This document shows positions 1 to 8,776 of a stretch of 64,000 nt of DNA, one piece after another. The notes below the pieces were generated by a model. That model was not told the DNA's origin and did not search any database. It worked only from the letters and a program-made list of their open reading frames with translations. Position numbers and translations under genes: made by a program. The DNA comes from Sphaerisporangium corydalis (GTDB lineage Bacteria > Actinomycetota > Actinomycetes > Streptosporangiales > Streptosporangiaceae): assembly GCF_025506355.1 (NCBI RefSeq), contig NZ_JANZYP010000052.1, forward strand, positions 1-64,000, written 5' to 3'. Numbering within the stretch: the stretch's first letter is position 1; each line of letters starts with the position of its first letter.

Positions 1-122
1 CCCTGGCCACCGGTGAGGGCACGATCTGACCCCAGGACTCCTAGGTCCGGTGGACGAGAGTGCTCACCCACCAGCGGCTACAGGCACCGAGTCTGCCCGA
101 ACAGCCGACCCGGTAGCTCCCA

Positions 123-1832
123 TTAGTGGGCGCCCTCCTCGCCCTCGCGGGCGTGCTTGGGCAGCAGGAAGGCCACCAGGAACGTCAGCAGCAGCATGCC
201 GTCCACGACCCACAGGATGGTCTTCATCGCCTGGCTGAAGCCCTCCTTGCCCGCGGTGGCGCCGGCCGTCATGACCGCCTTCTGCACGGCCGCGCCCGCC
301 TGCGGCGAGGTCGCCGAGGCCCGGCTGTCGGCCTCGAGCCGGACACAGGACGCGGGCACCTCGGCCGGGTCCTTGGCGACCGCGCGGTCGTGCCCGCAGG
401 CGCGGATCCCGGTGACGATCCGGTCCTGGGCGGCCCCGGTCACCTGGACGGCGGCCAGGTCGGAGCGCAGCTTCGGCGTGACGTCGTCGGAGGCGGTCGC
501 GACGCTGCTCCCGAGGAGCCCGAAGAACACCGTGCCAAGGAGCGCGACGCCGAACGCGCTGCCGAGCTGCTGGATCGCGGTCAGCGACCCGGAGGCCGAG
601 CCGGTCTCGTGCTGCTCGACGCCGGCGAGCACGATGTTGAAGAACGGCGCCATCAGCATGCCCATGCCGATGCCGGTCAGCAGCAGCGCGGGGACGAACT
701 GCCAGGGCGTCACGCCGATGCCCGCGACGTTCAGGGTGACGATGACGCCGAACACGCCGAGGGCCATGAGCAGCGCCCCGCCGTGCAGGAGCTTGCGCCC
801 GTACTTCTGCAGGGGCTGGGCGATGCCGAACCCGACGATCATGCCGAGCGACCACGGGACGCTCGCCAGGCCGGCCTTCAGGGTGGAGTACCCGAGGCCG
901 ATCTGGGTGTAGAGGCTGAACACCAGCGAGAAGCCGACCATCCCGGAGAAGAACACCAGACCGGTCACCAGGCCGCCGGTGAAGGCCCGCTTGCGGAACA
1001 GGCTCGGGACCACGAGCGGGTCGCCGCCGTTCCTGTTCTTGCGCGCCTCGAACCAGCCGAAGACCGCGAAGACCACCACGGACGCGCCCATCATCAGGAA
1101 GGACCAGAGCGGCCAGTCGTACTCGCGTCCCTGGACCAGCGGGAAGACGATCAGCAGGCCCGCCAGCGAGATCAGGAACATGCCGGTGAAGTCGAGCTTC
1201 AACGGGTGGGGTGACCGTGACTCGGGGAGGAACCGCAGGCCGGCGAGGACGGCGAGGATGCCGAGCGGCAGGTTGATCAGGAAGATCATGCGCCAGCCGG
1301 TGCCGAAGAAGTCGGCGTCGATCAGCCAGCCGGCCAGGATCGGGCCGCCGACCGAGGACAGGCCCATGATCGGCCCGAACATGCCGAACGCGGCCTGCAT
1401 CTCCTTGGGCGGGAACATCTCCTTGATCATGCCGAGTCCCTGCGGGAGCATGACCGCGCCGAACAGGCCCTGGATGACCCGCGCGGCGATCAGCAGCTCC
1501 GGCCCCTGGGACACCGCGCACAACAGCGAGCCCACGGTGAAGCCGATGGCGCCGATGAGGAACATCCGCTTGCGTCCGAAGATGTCGCCCAGCCTGCCGC
1601 CGGTGACCAGCCCGACGGCCATCGACAGGGTGTAGGCGGCGCCGAGCCACTGGATGACGGCCGCGCTCCCGCCCAGCTCGGCGCGGATGGTGGGGGACGC
1701 GATGTTGGTGACCATCGCGTCGAGAAGGTCCATCACCTCGGCGGCGAGGATGACGAACAGGGCGGCCCAGCGCCACCTGTACGGCGCCTTCTCGGGTGGA
1801 GCTTGGGTCGGGGAGGTATCGATGGTCGTCAT
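123..1832 (-). CDS. MFS multidrug efflux transporter (DHA2, EmrB/QacA type)
   Basis: This 569-residue membrane protein most likely exports drugs or other toxic small molecules in exchange for protons across the cytoplasmic membrane. It has many hydrophobic segments, consistent with the 14-helix DHA2 layout, and the MFS signature GRLGDIFGRKR near residues 79-89. A loop before the last helix carries two cysteines (RACGHDR and PASC), a feature shared with the second MFS gene at 15.3 kb. I chose the ATG at 1832 because AAGGAG lies just upstream and the protein then begins MTTIDTSP; an in-frame extension upstream would run through the operator region. The gene is divergent from a TetR regulator, which probably represses it. 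The substrate cannot be read from sequence. Confidence 0.9.
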   Translation of the reverse strand: MTTIDTSPTQAPPEKAPYRWRWAALFVILAAEVMDLLDAMVTNIASPTIRAELGGSAAVIQWLGAAYTLSMAVGLVTGGRLGDIFGRKRMFLIGAIGFTVGSLLCAVSQGPELLIAARVIQGLFGAVMLPQGLGMIKEMFPPKEMQAAFGMFGPIMGLSSVGGPILAGWLIDADFFGTGWRMIFLINLPLGILAVLAGLRFLPESRSPHPLKLDFTGMFLISLAGLLIVFPLVQGREYDWPLWSFLMMGASVVVFAVFGWFEARKNRNGGDPLVVPSLFRKRAFTGGLVTGLVFFSGMVGFSLVFSLYTQIGLGYSTLKAGLASVPWSLGMIVGFGIAQPLQKYGRKLLHGGALLMALGVFGVIVTLNVAGIGVTPWQFVPALLLTGIGMGMLMAPFFNIVLAGVEQHETGSASGSLTAIQQLGSAFGVALLGTVFFGLLGSSVATASDDVTPKLRSDLAAVQVTGAAQDRIVTGIRACGHDRAVAKDPAEVPASCVRLEADSRASATSPQAGAAVQKAVMTAGATAGKEGFSQAMKTILWVVDGMLLLTFLVAFLLPKHAREGEEGAH

Positions 1833-1870
1833 GGGGGACTCCTTGGGAGCGGGCGCCGTCCGCGCCCTAA

Positions 1871-2015
1871 GAACAGTGTTCACTTGATACGAGCAGTGTT
1901 CTATCATCGAACGGTGTTCGTACTCAAGTGCGGCGTTCTTAAGATATGTCGCATCTATCGCGACGACAAGATATATCGCGAAAAAAATCGGTGTTCTCGG
2001 CACCGAGCACTGTTC
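1871..2015. promoter_or_regulatory. Cluster of GAACnnTGTTC-type palindromes between MFS gene and TetR gene
   Basis: Four near-palindromic 11-mers lie in the divergent intergenic region: GAACAGTGTTC at 1871-1881, GAGCAGTGTTC at 1891-1901, GAACGGTGTTC at 1909-1919 and GAGCACTGTTC at 2005-2015; a further half site GGTGTTC starts at 1990. Three are spaced 18-20 bp apart, about two helical turns, on the MFS side. This is what a TetR-family dimer that represses both the exporter and itself would need. That the neighbouring TetR protein binds here is an inference from position. Confidence 0.6.
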
Positions 2016-2072
2016 GGCGGCCAACTAGACTTGGCCGGAAGTCCGGACGACCACGCCAAGGGGCGGTGACTC

Positions 2073-2816
2073 ATGAGCGAGCCGGAGTCCGGCGGCGAAT
2101 CGATGGCCCCCCCGCCCTGGGAGCGGTCCCGCAGGCGGGTCGCGCCCGTCCGCGTCCCCCTCACGCTCGAACGCATCACCGACGCGGCGTTCACCGTCCT
2201 CGACCGCGAGGGGTTCGAGCGGCTCAGCATGCGCCAGGTGGCCGCCGAGCTCGGCGTCGCCGTCTCCGCCCTGTACGCCCACGTGGCGGGCAAGGACGAG
2301 CTCCTGCAGCAGATGTACAACCGGCTGTTCGAGGGCTACGAGCTCCCCGACCCCGACCCCGAGCACTGGCAGGACCAGGTCAAGGACTTCGCCCGCCAGG
2401 GACGCGAGCGGCTGCTGGCCCACCGCGACATGGCCCGCATCTCCATGGCCCACGTGCCCTTCACCCCGGAGCTGCTGCCGCACATCGAGCGCCTGATGGC
2501 CATCTTCCGCGCAGCCGGGCTGCCCGACGCGGTGGCCGCGGCGGCCGGCGACATGATCTCCACGTACATGGACGGGTTCACCTACGAGGAGAGCATGTGG
2601 GAGGAGCGCCGCCGCACCACCAAGGCCGACAGCTGGGAGGAGATGCAGGCCACGATCAAGGGGTACTTCGACGCGCTCCCGCCCGAGCGGTTCCCCCACC
2701 TGGTCGCGCTGTCGGGCCTGATGTTCGACGAGTCCAACGACGACCGGTTCGAGCTCGGCCTGGACATCATCATGCGCGGCCTGGCCTCCTACATCCAGCC
2801 GGGCCCCCAAGGCTGA
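2073..2816 (+). CDS. TetR family transcriptional regulator with TetR_C_1-like C-terminal domain
   Basis: The protein has 247 residues. Residues about 30-78 form a TetR DNA-binding domain, with the recognition region SMRQVAAELGVAVSALYAHV followed by KDELL. The remainder is an all-helical ligand-binding and dimerisation domain of the type found in tetracycline-class TetR repressors (length and the TYMDGFTYEES region fit). It is transcribed away from the MFS exporter gene and shares with it an intergenic region full of palindromes, so the simple model is that a ligand exported by the pump releases this repressor. The ATG at 2073 has AAGGGG about ten bases upstream. The ligand is unknown. Confidence 0.88.
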   Translation: MSEPESGGESMAPPPWERSRRRVAPVRVPLTLERITDAAFTVLDREGFERLSMRQVAAELGVAVSALYAHVAGKDELLQQMYNRLFEGYELPDPDPEHWQDQVKDFARQGRERLLAHRDMARISMAHVPFTPELLPHIERLMAIFRAAGLPDAVAAAAGDMISTYMDGFTYEESMWEERRRTTKADSWEEMQATIKGYFDALPPERFPHLVALSGLMFDESNDDRFELGLDIIMRGLASYIQPGPQG

Positions 2817-2892
2817 TCGCCGCCGGCCCGGGGCCGCGGTCACCTCGGCGCGGACGGGCCCGCGGAGGGTGCGGCGTTGTAGGCTGGCCGGC

Positions 2893-3096
2893 GTGCAGGC
2901 GACGGTGCGCGACTTCGACCCCGAGACCCGTTCGGGCTCGGTCTTCCTCGACGACGGTGCCGAGATCCCGTTCGGCGCGGACGCCTTCGACGCGGGCCCG
3001 CTGCGGCTGCTGCGCTCGGGTCAGCGGGTGAACATCAGGGTGCGGGACGACGTCATCACCGTGATCACCCTGTCCACCTTCCCGCTGCCCGACTAG
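2893..3096 (+). CDS. Small cold-shock-domain-like protein
   Basis: A 67-residue protein reading VQATVRDFDPETRSGSVFLD and ending TLSTFPLPD. The pattern resembles a short OB fold related to cold-shock proteins: a beta strand, the G-S-V-F-L-D-D-G turn, and a second half with LRSGQRVNIRV. The classical RNA-binding motifs KGFGFI and VFVHF are not present, so nucleic-acid binding is uncertain. I prefer the GTG at 2893; an in-frame ATG at 2869 would add eight residues (MRRCRLAG) that look like non-coding sequence. It lies convergent to HU with a strong hairpin in between. Function unknown. Confidence 0.6.
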   Translation: MQATVRDFDPETRSGSVFLDDGAEIPFGADAFDAGPLRLLRSGQRVNIRVRDDVITVITLSTFPLPD

Positions 3097-3153
3097 GCCC
3101 GCGCCGCGGGCGTGCCCGGAAGGTCCCCGGCGTGGCCGTGGGCTGAACATGGT

Positions 3154-3189
3154 CGCGCCCGGAACCCCTGATGAGGGTGTCCGGGCGCG
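3154..3189. terminator. Hairpin between convergent cold-shock-like and HU genes
   Basis: CGCGCCCGGA (3154-3163) pairs perfectly with TCCGGGCGCG (3180-3189), and ACCC/GGGT extends the stem after one mismatch. It sits between two genes that converge, so it can serve both as a factor-independent-like terminator. There is no long U-run on either strand, which is common in high-GC actinobacteria. Confidence 0.65.
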
Positions 3190-3207
3190 TAGCGGGCCGG
3201 TGGTGCG

Positions 3208-3507
3208 TCACTTCTTCTTGGAGGCCTTCTTCCCGGCCGCGTTGACCTGATCCTTGAAGTCGGCACCGGGCCGGAACTTCGGCCCCCAGCTCTCGGCGAC
3301 CTTGATCGGCTCCCCGGTCGACGGGTTCCTCGCCTGGCGGGCCGGCTTGTGTGCCATCTCGAACGCGCCGAAGCCCGTGATCGAAACCTTGTCCCCGTTC
3401 GAGACGGCGTGCTGGATGGCCTCGACAATCGCGTTCACGGCCTCGGTGGCCGTTTTGCGGTCGCCGACACGATCGGCGATGGCGTCGACGAGTTCTCGCT
3501 TGTTCAT
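3208..3507 (-). CDS. hup: HU family DNA-binding protein
   Basis: This 99-residue histone-like protein binds and bends DNA as a dimer and helps organise the nucleoid. The start MNKRELVDAIADR, the core VSITGFGAFEM and the arm region ARNPSTGEPIKV with the conserved RNP turn are all typical of HU. It ends in a short lysine-rich tail (GKKASKKK), much shorter than the long Lys/Ala tail of HupS-type proteins, so it is a near-canonical HU. Its own transcription unit lies downstream of leuD and the small conserved gene on the same strand, a neighbourhood also seen in Streptomyces. The ATG at 3507 has a GGGGAGCAAT-type ribosome site upstream. Confidence 0.95.
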   Translation of the reverse strand: MNKRELVDAIADRVGDRKTATEAVNAIVEAIQHAVSNGDKVSITGFGAFEMAHKPARQARNPSTGEPIKVAESWGPKFRPGADFKDQVNAAGKKASKKK

Positions 3508-3672
3508 CTGGATTGCTCCCCCTGTTACCGCTGTCTGAGGATGAGCGCGGGGGAGGGCGCCGCCCTCCCCCGTCCCATCCGGTGTGCCAAGCGCGGGGTT
3601 CCGGCACGCACCTGCCAGTCAACGGTCAGAAACCCCTTACCCGCTTGAAATTAAGGGACGCGGGGCCAGGAC

Positions 3673-3933
3673 TCAATCACATTCCGCGTTGTTTCGCCTA
3701 CGCGGCGTGTCGGAATGCTCTTCCAGATCAGCGAGAAAGGCGTCCAGACGGGCGCCGGCGTGCTCGACATCCCTCTTGGAAAGCTCACAGATCACAACGA
3801 AACGGCGCGCGACTCGCTCCCGCTCCTCGGGAGAGAGCCGCGCGGCGGCCACGCGGCGATACGCGTCGCGCAGTCGCCGCGCCAGCTCGTCTTCGGGGCC
3901 GGTGCGCTCGGTCAGACGGTCGTCGGCAGCCAT
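3673..3933 (-). CDS. Small conserved hypothetical protein downstream of leuD
   Basis: An 86-residue, highly charged and probably all-helical protein (many Arg, Glu, Asp; residues 14-50 read like two amphipathic helices with [20 protein letters not shown]). No catalytic motif, signal peptide or membrane segment is visible. Its ATG at 3933 lies 22 bases inside the end of leuD, so the two are translationally coupled and the gene is the last member of the leuCD operon. I do not recognise a named family; a coiled-coil or small regulatory role is possible but not supported. Confidence 0.6.
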   Translation of the reverse strand: MAADDRLTERTGPEDELARRLRDAYRRVAAARLSPEERERVARRFVVICELSKRDVEHAGARLDAFLADLEEHSDTPRRRNNAECD

Positions 3934-4499
3934 GACTGCCGACCATTCTCGTACGTCTCGACGTCATCGGCGTGCCGCAGGGTCAGCCCGATGTCGTCGA
4001 GGCCCTCAAGAAGCCGCCAGCGGGTGTAGTCGTCGATCTCGAAACCGGCGGCCTCGGCGCCCCAGCGCACCTGGCGCGCGGACAGGTCCACGGTCACCTC
4101 GGTCGCGGGGTCGGCCTCGATGGCGGACTGGAGCGCCTCCACGGTCTCCGCCGGCAGGACGACCGGCAGCAGCCCCATCTTGGTGGAGTTGTTGCGGAAG
4201 ATGTCGCCGAACCGGGCCGCGACCACGGCGCGGAAGCCGTACTGCTGCAGGGCCCACACGGCGTGCTCGCGCGAGGAGCCGGTGCCGAAGTCGGGGCCGG
4301 CGACGAGGACCGAGGCGCCCTCGTACACGGGGTCGTTCAGGACGAACGCCGGGTCCTCGCGCCAGGCCGCGAAGAGCCCCTTCTCGAACCCGGTGCGGCT
4401 GACCTGCTTGAGCCACACGGCGGGGATGATCTGGTCGGTGTCCACGTTGCTGCGGCGCAGCGGCACGCCGCGGCCGGTGTGGGTGGTGAAGGCTTCCAT
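3912..4499 (-). CDS. leuD: 3-isopropylmalate dehydratase, small subunit
   Basis: LeuD, 195 residues, is the swivel-domain subunit of isopropylmalate isomerase, which converts 2-isopropylmalate to 3-isopropylmalate in leucine synthesis; with citramalate synthase present it probably also isomerises citramalate for isoleucine. Diagnostic motifs are the N-terminal [11 protein letters not shown] near residues 16-26, [13 protein letters not shown] near 68-80 and [12 protein letters not shown] near 98-109. The length matches the bacterial family (about 200). It follows leuC with 13 bases between stop and start, forming the leuCD operon. Confidence 0.97.
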   Translation of the reverse strand: MEAFTTHTGRGVPLRRSNVDTDQIIPAVWLKQVSRTGFEKGLFAAWREDPAFVLNDPVYEGASVLVAGPDFGTGSSREHAVWALQQYGFRAVVAARFGDIFRNNSTKMGLLPVVLPAETVEALQSAIEADPATEVTVDLSARQVRWGAEAAGFEIDDYTRWRLLEGLDDIGLTLRHADDVETYENGRQSWLPTTV

Positions 4500-4512
4500 G
4501 CTGCGGGGCTCC

Positions 4513-5889
4513 TTACAGGTCGGCGGGCGCGGTGAGACGGCCGGTGACGGCGCTGGCGGCGGCGACCGCCGGGGACACCAGGTGGGTGCGCCCGCCCTTG
4601 CCCTGGCGGCCCTCGAAGTTGCGGTTGGAGGTGGACGCGCTGCGCTCGCCCGGCGCGAGGATGTCGGGGTTCATGCCCAGGCACATCGAGCAGCCGGCCT
4701 CGCGCCACTCGGCGCCCGCGGCCGTGAACACCTCGTGCAGACCCTCGGCCTCGGCGTCCGCCTTGACCTGCATCGAGCCCGGCACGATCAGCGTGCGGGC
4801 CGCGACCGTGCGGCCGCGCAGCACCTCGGCGACGGCGCGCAGGTCCTCCAGCCGGCCGTTGGTGCACGAGCCGACGAAGACGGTGTCCACCTGGATCTCG
4901 CTGAGCGGGGTGCCGGCGGACAGGCCCATGTAGTCGAGCGCGCGCTGGGCTGCGGCGGGGTCGGAGGTCTCCTCGGGCACCGGGACGGCCCCGCTGAGCG
5001 GCGCGCCCTGCCCGGGGTTGGTGCCCCACGTCACGAACGGCGCGAGCGTCGAGGCGTCGATCTCGACGACCGTGTCGAACGCGGCGTCGTCGTCGGTCCT
5101 GAGCGAGCGCCAGTAGGCCACGGCGGCGTCCCAGGCGTCCCCGGTGGGCGCGTGCGCCCGGCCCCTGAGGTACTCGAAGGTCGTCTCGTCGGGGGCGATC
5201 ATGCCGGCGCGGGCGCCCGCCTCGATGGACATGTTGCAGACCGTCATCCGGCCCTCCATGGAGAGCCCGCGGATCGCCTCGCCCCGGTACTCCACGATGT
5301 GGCCCTGGCCGCCGCCGGTGCCGATCTTGGCGATGATGGCGAGGATCAGGTCCTTGGAGGTGACGCCGAACGGCAGCTCTCCCGAGACCTCGATGGCCAT
5401 CGTCTTCGGCCGGTAGGCGGGAAGCGTCTGGGTGGCGAGGACGTGCTCCACCTCGGAGGTGCCGATGCCGAAGGCGAGGGCTCCGAAGGCGCCGTGGGTG
5501 GAGGTGTGGGAGTCGCCGCAGACGACCGTCATGCCCGGCTGGGTGAGGCCGAACTGCGGGCCGATGATGTGCACCACGCCCTGGCCCGCGTCGCCCATCG
5601 GGTGGAGGCGGATGCCGAATTCGGCGGCGTTCTTGCGAAGGGTCTCCACCTGCGCCTTCGACACCGGGTCGGCGATCGGGCCGAGCACCGTCGGGACGTT
5701 GTGGTCCTCGGTGGCGATGGTGAGGTCGGGCCGGCGCACCTTCCGCCCTGCGATGCGCAGGCCGTCGAACGCCTGCGGGCTGGTCACCTCGTGGATGAGG
5801 TGAAGATCGATGTAGAGCAGGTCCGGCTCGCCGTCGGCGCGCCGTACGACGTGCTGCTCCCATACTTTCTCAGCCAGTGTGCGACCCAT
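4513..5889 (-). CDS. leuC: 3-isopropylmalate dehydratase, large subunit
   Basis: LeuC, 458 residues, is the [4Fe-4S] catalytic subunit of isopropylmalate isomerase. The three cluster-binding cysteines are visible: Cys342 in FVGSCTNGR and Cys400 and Cys403 in CSMCLG. The [10 protein letters not shown] motif (124-133) and the substrate-site EDHN (61-64) are intact. The ATG at 5889 has AAGGAGG about eight bases upstream. It starts the leuCD operon and is divergent from the IclR regulator ndgR, whose protein in Streptomyces controls leuCD from this intergenic region. In this genome LeuCD probably serves both the leucine and the citramalate (isoleucine) routes. Confidence 0.97.
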   Translation of the reverse strand: MGRTLAEKVWEQHVVRRADGEPDLLYIDLHLIHEVTSPQAFDGLRIAGRKVRRPDLTIATEDHNVPTVLGPIADPVSKAQVETLRKNAAEFGIRLHPMGDAGQGVVHIIGPQFGLTQPGMTVVCGDSHTSTHGAFGALAFGIGTSEVEHVLATQTLPAYRPKTMAIEVSGELPFGVTSKDLILAIIAKIGTGGGQGHIVEYRGEAIRGLSMEGRMTVCNMSIEAGARAGMIAPDETTFEYLRGRAHAPTGDAWDAAVAYWRSLRTDDDAAFDTVVEIDASTLAPFVTWGTNPGQGAPLSGAVPVPEETSDPAAAQRALDYMGLSAGTPLSEIQVDTVFVGSCTNGRLEDLRAVAEVLRGRTVAARTLIVPGSMQVKADAEAEGLHEVFTAAGAEWREAGCSMCLGMNPDILAPGERSASTSNRNFEGRQGKGGRTHLVSPAVAAASAVTGRLTAPADL

Positions 5890-5992
5890 GTCGTGAACGC
5901 CTCCTTGCGTTTCATCCCTGGGGACGTCTCAACCTTCAAGACAGAAATTTCGGGATATGGACAAGCCTACCCATCCGTCCGGTGAATGCCAG

Positions 5993-6021
5993 TTGCATCT
6001 CGGATAGCGAGACGGCAGTAT
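5993..6021 (+). promoter_or_regulatory. Candidate ndgR promoter with embedded palindrome
   Basis: TTGCAT (5993-5998) and CAGTAT (6016-6021) are separated by 17 bases and place a transcription start at about 6028, the A of the ndgR ATG, so the mRNA may be leaderless. The palindrome TCTCGGATAGCGAGA (5998-6012) lies inside the spacer, where a bound dimer would block RNA polymerase. Binding of NdgR to its own promoter fits what is known for this family; here it is inferred from position. Confidence 0.5.
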
Positions 6022-6027
6022 CGGGGT

Positions 6028-6744
6028 ATGGACAACTCTAGCGGAGTCGGCGTACTCGACAAGGCCGTACTCGTTCTCAACGCGCTGGAAGCGGGACCCG
6101 CGTCGCTGGCGCAACTCGTGCAGGCCACAGGGCTGGCGCGCCCCACGGCCCACCGGCTGGCCGTCGCGCTGGAGCACCACCGCATCGTCTCCCGCGACAC
6201 CCAGGGCCGCTTCATTCTGGGGCCCCGATTGTCGGAGTTGTCCACCGCGGCCGGCGAGGACCGCCTGCTCGCCGTCGCCTCCCCCGTCCTCACCCACCTG
6301 CGCGACCTGACCGGCGAGAGCGCGCAGCTCTACCGCAGGCAGGGGGACGAGCGTGTGTGCGTGGCCGCCGCCGAGCGCGCCAGCGGGCTGCGCGACACGG
6401 TGCCCGTCGGCACCTCGCTCCCCATGACCGCGGGGTCGGCCGCCCAGATCCTGCTCGCGTGGGAGGAGCCCGACCGCCTCCACCGCGGCCTGCGCGGCGC
6501 CAAGTTCACCGCCGCCACGCTGGCGAGCGTGCGCAGGCGGAGCTGGGCCCACAGCGTCGGCGAGCGCGAGCAGGGCGTCGCCAGCGTCTCCGCCCCGATC
6601 CGCGGCGCGGGCGGCAAGGTCATCGCCGCCGTCTCGGTCTCCGGCCCGATCGAGCGCCTCACCCGCACGCCCGGCCGCATGCACGCCGCACCGGTGGTCG
6701 CCGCCGCCGAGCGCATCACCGAGGCCATGCGACGGGCGAACTGA
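6028..6744 (+). CDS. ndgR: IclR family regulator of leucine genes, NdgR type
   Basis: The 238-residue protein matches the Streptomyces NdgR/AreB type: it starts MDNSSGVGVLDKA, has an N-terminal winged helix-turn-helix (about 8-60; LAQLVQATGLARPTAHRLAV) and an IclR effector domain (about 75-235). NdgR-type regulators control leuCD and other amino acid genes and respond to the amino acid state of the cell. It is divergent from leuC. I chose ATG 6028 rather than the upstream ATG at 5986 because it gives the conserved N-terminus and fits a leaderless promoter. The same-length homologue and same position beside leuC in Streptomyces (from memory) make the assignment firm. Confidence 0.9.
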   Translation: MDNSSGVGVLDKAVLVLNALEAGPASLAQLVQATGLARPTAHRLAVALEHHRIVSRDTQGRFILGPRLSELSTAAGEDRLLAVASPVLTHLRDLTGESAQLYRRQGDERVCVAAAERASGLRDTVPVGTSLPMTAGSAAQILLAWEEPDRLHRGLRGAKFTAATLASVRRRSWAHSVGEREQGVASVSAPIRGAGGKVIAAVSVSGPIERLTRTPGRMHAAPVVAAAERITEAMRRAN

Positions 6745-6888
6745 ACGACCGGTCAACCGCACCGCCAGGTACGTGTTGTCCCAACTGGTGCCGGCCGTCC
6801 CCGCCGATCGGGCGCGCGCTCACCGATTGGATGTGGAAGCCGTGCTAACTGATTAGAGACGGCCGCCGCCAAGCACTAGCCTGGCGGA

Positions 6889-8628
6889 GTGACAGATCGC
6901 ATCGAGGCAGCGGCAACGGAGCTGCGTCCCCTCCTTCAAGAGTTCATTCTCTGGGCACCAGACAACGCACCGGACAGTGATCCTGACCTGGTGGGACCCG
7001 CCGCACTCTGGCACCGCCTGATCGCTCGTGACGACGTCCACCTGTGGAAGCGTGACGATCTCCGCCCCGTCCTGGTGGAACGGATGCCTCAAGTGGTCGA
7101 GGATCCGGACGCGGCGGCCGACGGCATGATCCCGGCCGTGCGCGCCTACCTCACCTTCCTCTCCGAGACCGGCCGCCTGGCGAAGGGGTCCGACGCCCTC
7201 GACGACCTGCTCGACGAGCTCGACGCCGTCGAGGACGACTTCGTCGAGGCGATGGAGGAGGTCCTCGGCGAGCGCGACTGGGACGAGGAGGAAGAGGACC
7301 TCGACGAGGAGGAGGTCGAAGGCCTCGGCGACTTCGAGCCCTTCGCCGACGAGCTCGGCGACCTGCCGACCATCCGCCTGCGCCCCGACGCCGAGCTGGC
7401 CACCGCCGCCCGCGCCGTACCGCTGATCTTCAAGGCCCGTGACCTGGCCGTCTGGGTGGGCAAGGCCCGCAAGGTCGGCGAGGACACCCTGCTCAGCGAC
7501 GAGGAGATCCGGCAGGCCCTGGCCGTCGTCGGGCTTCCCGAGCCGGGCGAGCGCCCGCTCGCCCACGCGGTGCCCGCCCTGTGGAACCTGTGGAACCTCG
7601 CCGTCGACCTGGAGTTCCTGACGCCCGACGGCGAGGACACCGTCAGCGTCGACGAGGACACCGCCGCCTGGCCCTTCGAGAACGACGAGGACGTCCTCGA
7701 CGCCTGGATGCTCGGCCTGCACTCCGTCGACTACGGCGACCCCGAGCTGGACGACGACGATCTGACCCTGGCCCTGTCCGGCCTCACCCGCGCGCTGCTG
7801 ATCCGGCTGCTGATCGCGGGCGGCGAACGCACCCTGGACGACCTGCGCGACGAGCTGGCCGAGGCCGCCGCCGAGTTCGACGACCTCGGCGCGAGCGCCT
7901 GGGCCGACGCCGGCGACCCGCTCGCCCCCGTCCTGGAATGGCTGTCCGGCTACGGCATGATCACCGTCTCGGGCGACCGGGTCGGCCTCACGCCGCTCGG
8001 CACCGAAGGCGTGGTCCACCTGCTGGACGACGACGACATCGAGGTGGACGCGCGCCCCGCGATCGACGCGATGACCGCCCTGGACCTGCTGTCGTTCAGC
8101 GCCGACCTGCCCGAGGACGAGGCCGACACCGAATTCGCCGCCTGGATGAAGCTGCGCGAGCCCGCCACGGCCGCCGAGGAGCTGCTGGAGGCCGCCGCCG
8201 AGGACGAGGCCGACGCGCTCATCCGCGTCCAGGCCGCCAGCCTCGTGGGGTCGCTCGGGCCGGTCGCCGTCCCGGCCTGGCAGGAGGCGCTCAACGAGCC
8301 GTCGCTGCGCCCGTACGCCGCGACCCATCTCGCCCAGCTCGGCGTCGAGGACGCCCCCGAGCCCAGCCAGAGCGACACGCACTGGCTGATCCTCGACATG
8401 TGGACGATCTCGGCGGGCCTCGGCCGGCCGGAGTTCGTCAGCAGCCTGCACGACATCGGCCCCGCGCCGGTGCTGAGCAGCCTGCTCGAAGTGATCTGGA
8501 AGGTGCCGCACCCGCACGTCGAGGAGCTGCTGGAGGCCGTCAGCGACGCCCACCCCGACAAGCAGGTCGCCAAGGCCGCCAAACGCGCCCTGTTCAAGGC
8601 CCGCTCCGGCGCCGGCGACCGCGAGTGA
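6889..8628 (+). CDS. Very acidic protein of unknown function
   Basis: A 579-residue protein starting at GTG 6889 (MTDRIEAAATEL). It is strikingly acidic, with a run of Asp/Glu around residues 121-145 (including DEEEEDLDEEEVEG) and many DDD or EDE clusters elsewhere. The C-terminal third (about 415-570) has helical repeats with the spacing of HEAT-like solenoids (for example DEADALIRVQAASLVGSLGP). A winged-helix-like segment may lie at about 300-380 (LLIAGGERTLDDLRDEL, then GYGMITVSGDRVGLTPLG). There is no signal peptide or membrane helix, so it should be cytoplasmic. I do not recognise the family. The reading frame has strong G/C third-position bias, so it is a real gene. Confidence 0.8.
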   Translation: MTDRIEAAATELRPLLQEFILWAPDNAPDSDPDLVGPAALWHRLIARDDVHLWKRDDLRPVLVERMPQVVEDPDAAADGMIPAVRAYLTFLSETGRLAKGSDALDDLLDELDAVEDDFVEAMEEVLGERDWDEEEEDLDEEEVEGLGDFEPFADELGDLPTIRLRPDAELATAARAVPLIFKARDLAVWVGKARKVGEDTLLSDEEIRQALAVVGLPEPGERPLAHAVPALWNLWNLAVDLEFLTPDGEDTVSVDEDTAAWPFENDEDVLDAWMLGLHSVDYGDPELDDDDLTLALSGLTRALLIRLLIAGGERTLDDLRDELAEAAAEFDDLGASAWADAGDPLAPVLEWLSGYGMITVSGDRVGLTPLGTEGVVHLLDDDDIEVDARPAIDAMTALDLLSFSADLPEDEADTEFAAWMKLREPATAAEELLEAAAEDEADALIRVQAASLVGSLGPVAVPAWQEALNEPSLRPYAATHLAQLGVEDAPEPSQSDTHWLILDMWTISAGLGRPEFVSSLHDIGPAPVLSSLLEVIWKVPHPHVEELLEAVSDAHPDKQVAKAAKRALFKARSGAGDRE

Positions 8629-8736
8629 CCCCCGGGGCCGGGCGGGACGGGTGATCGCTTCGGCGGCGGCCCGCCCGTCCGGCCCCGCCCGTCCGGCCCG
8701 CCGGGTCCGGACGCCGAACGGGCGTGGACGCGAAAA

Positions 8737-8763
8737 AACCCTCGGAAGACGCTTCCGAGGGTT
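8737..8763 (-). terminator. Factor-independent terminator of the tRNA-Glu pair
   Basis: A perfect 12-bp stem (AACCCTCGGAAG paired with CTTCCGAGGGTT) with loop ACG. Read on the minus strand it is followed by TTTTTT, a classical intrinsic terminator, directly downstream of the second tRNA-Glu gene. Confidence 0.92.
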
Positions 8764-8776
8764 CCCGATCTCTGTG

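Noticed and set aside
3-29. Possible 3' end of a plus-strand gene (reading LATGEGTI and stop) at the left edge
   Set aside because: Only nine codons are visible; nothing can be recognised, so it is not called as a gene.
5936-5974. Short minus-strand frame (MGRLVHIPKFLS) upstream of leuC, containing Leu/Val/Ile codons
   Set aside because: No ribosome site and no terminator-like hairpin between it and leuC, unlike the cimA and ilvB leaders; likely chance.
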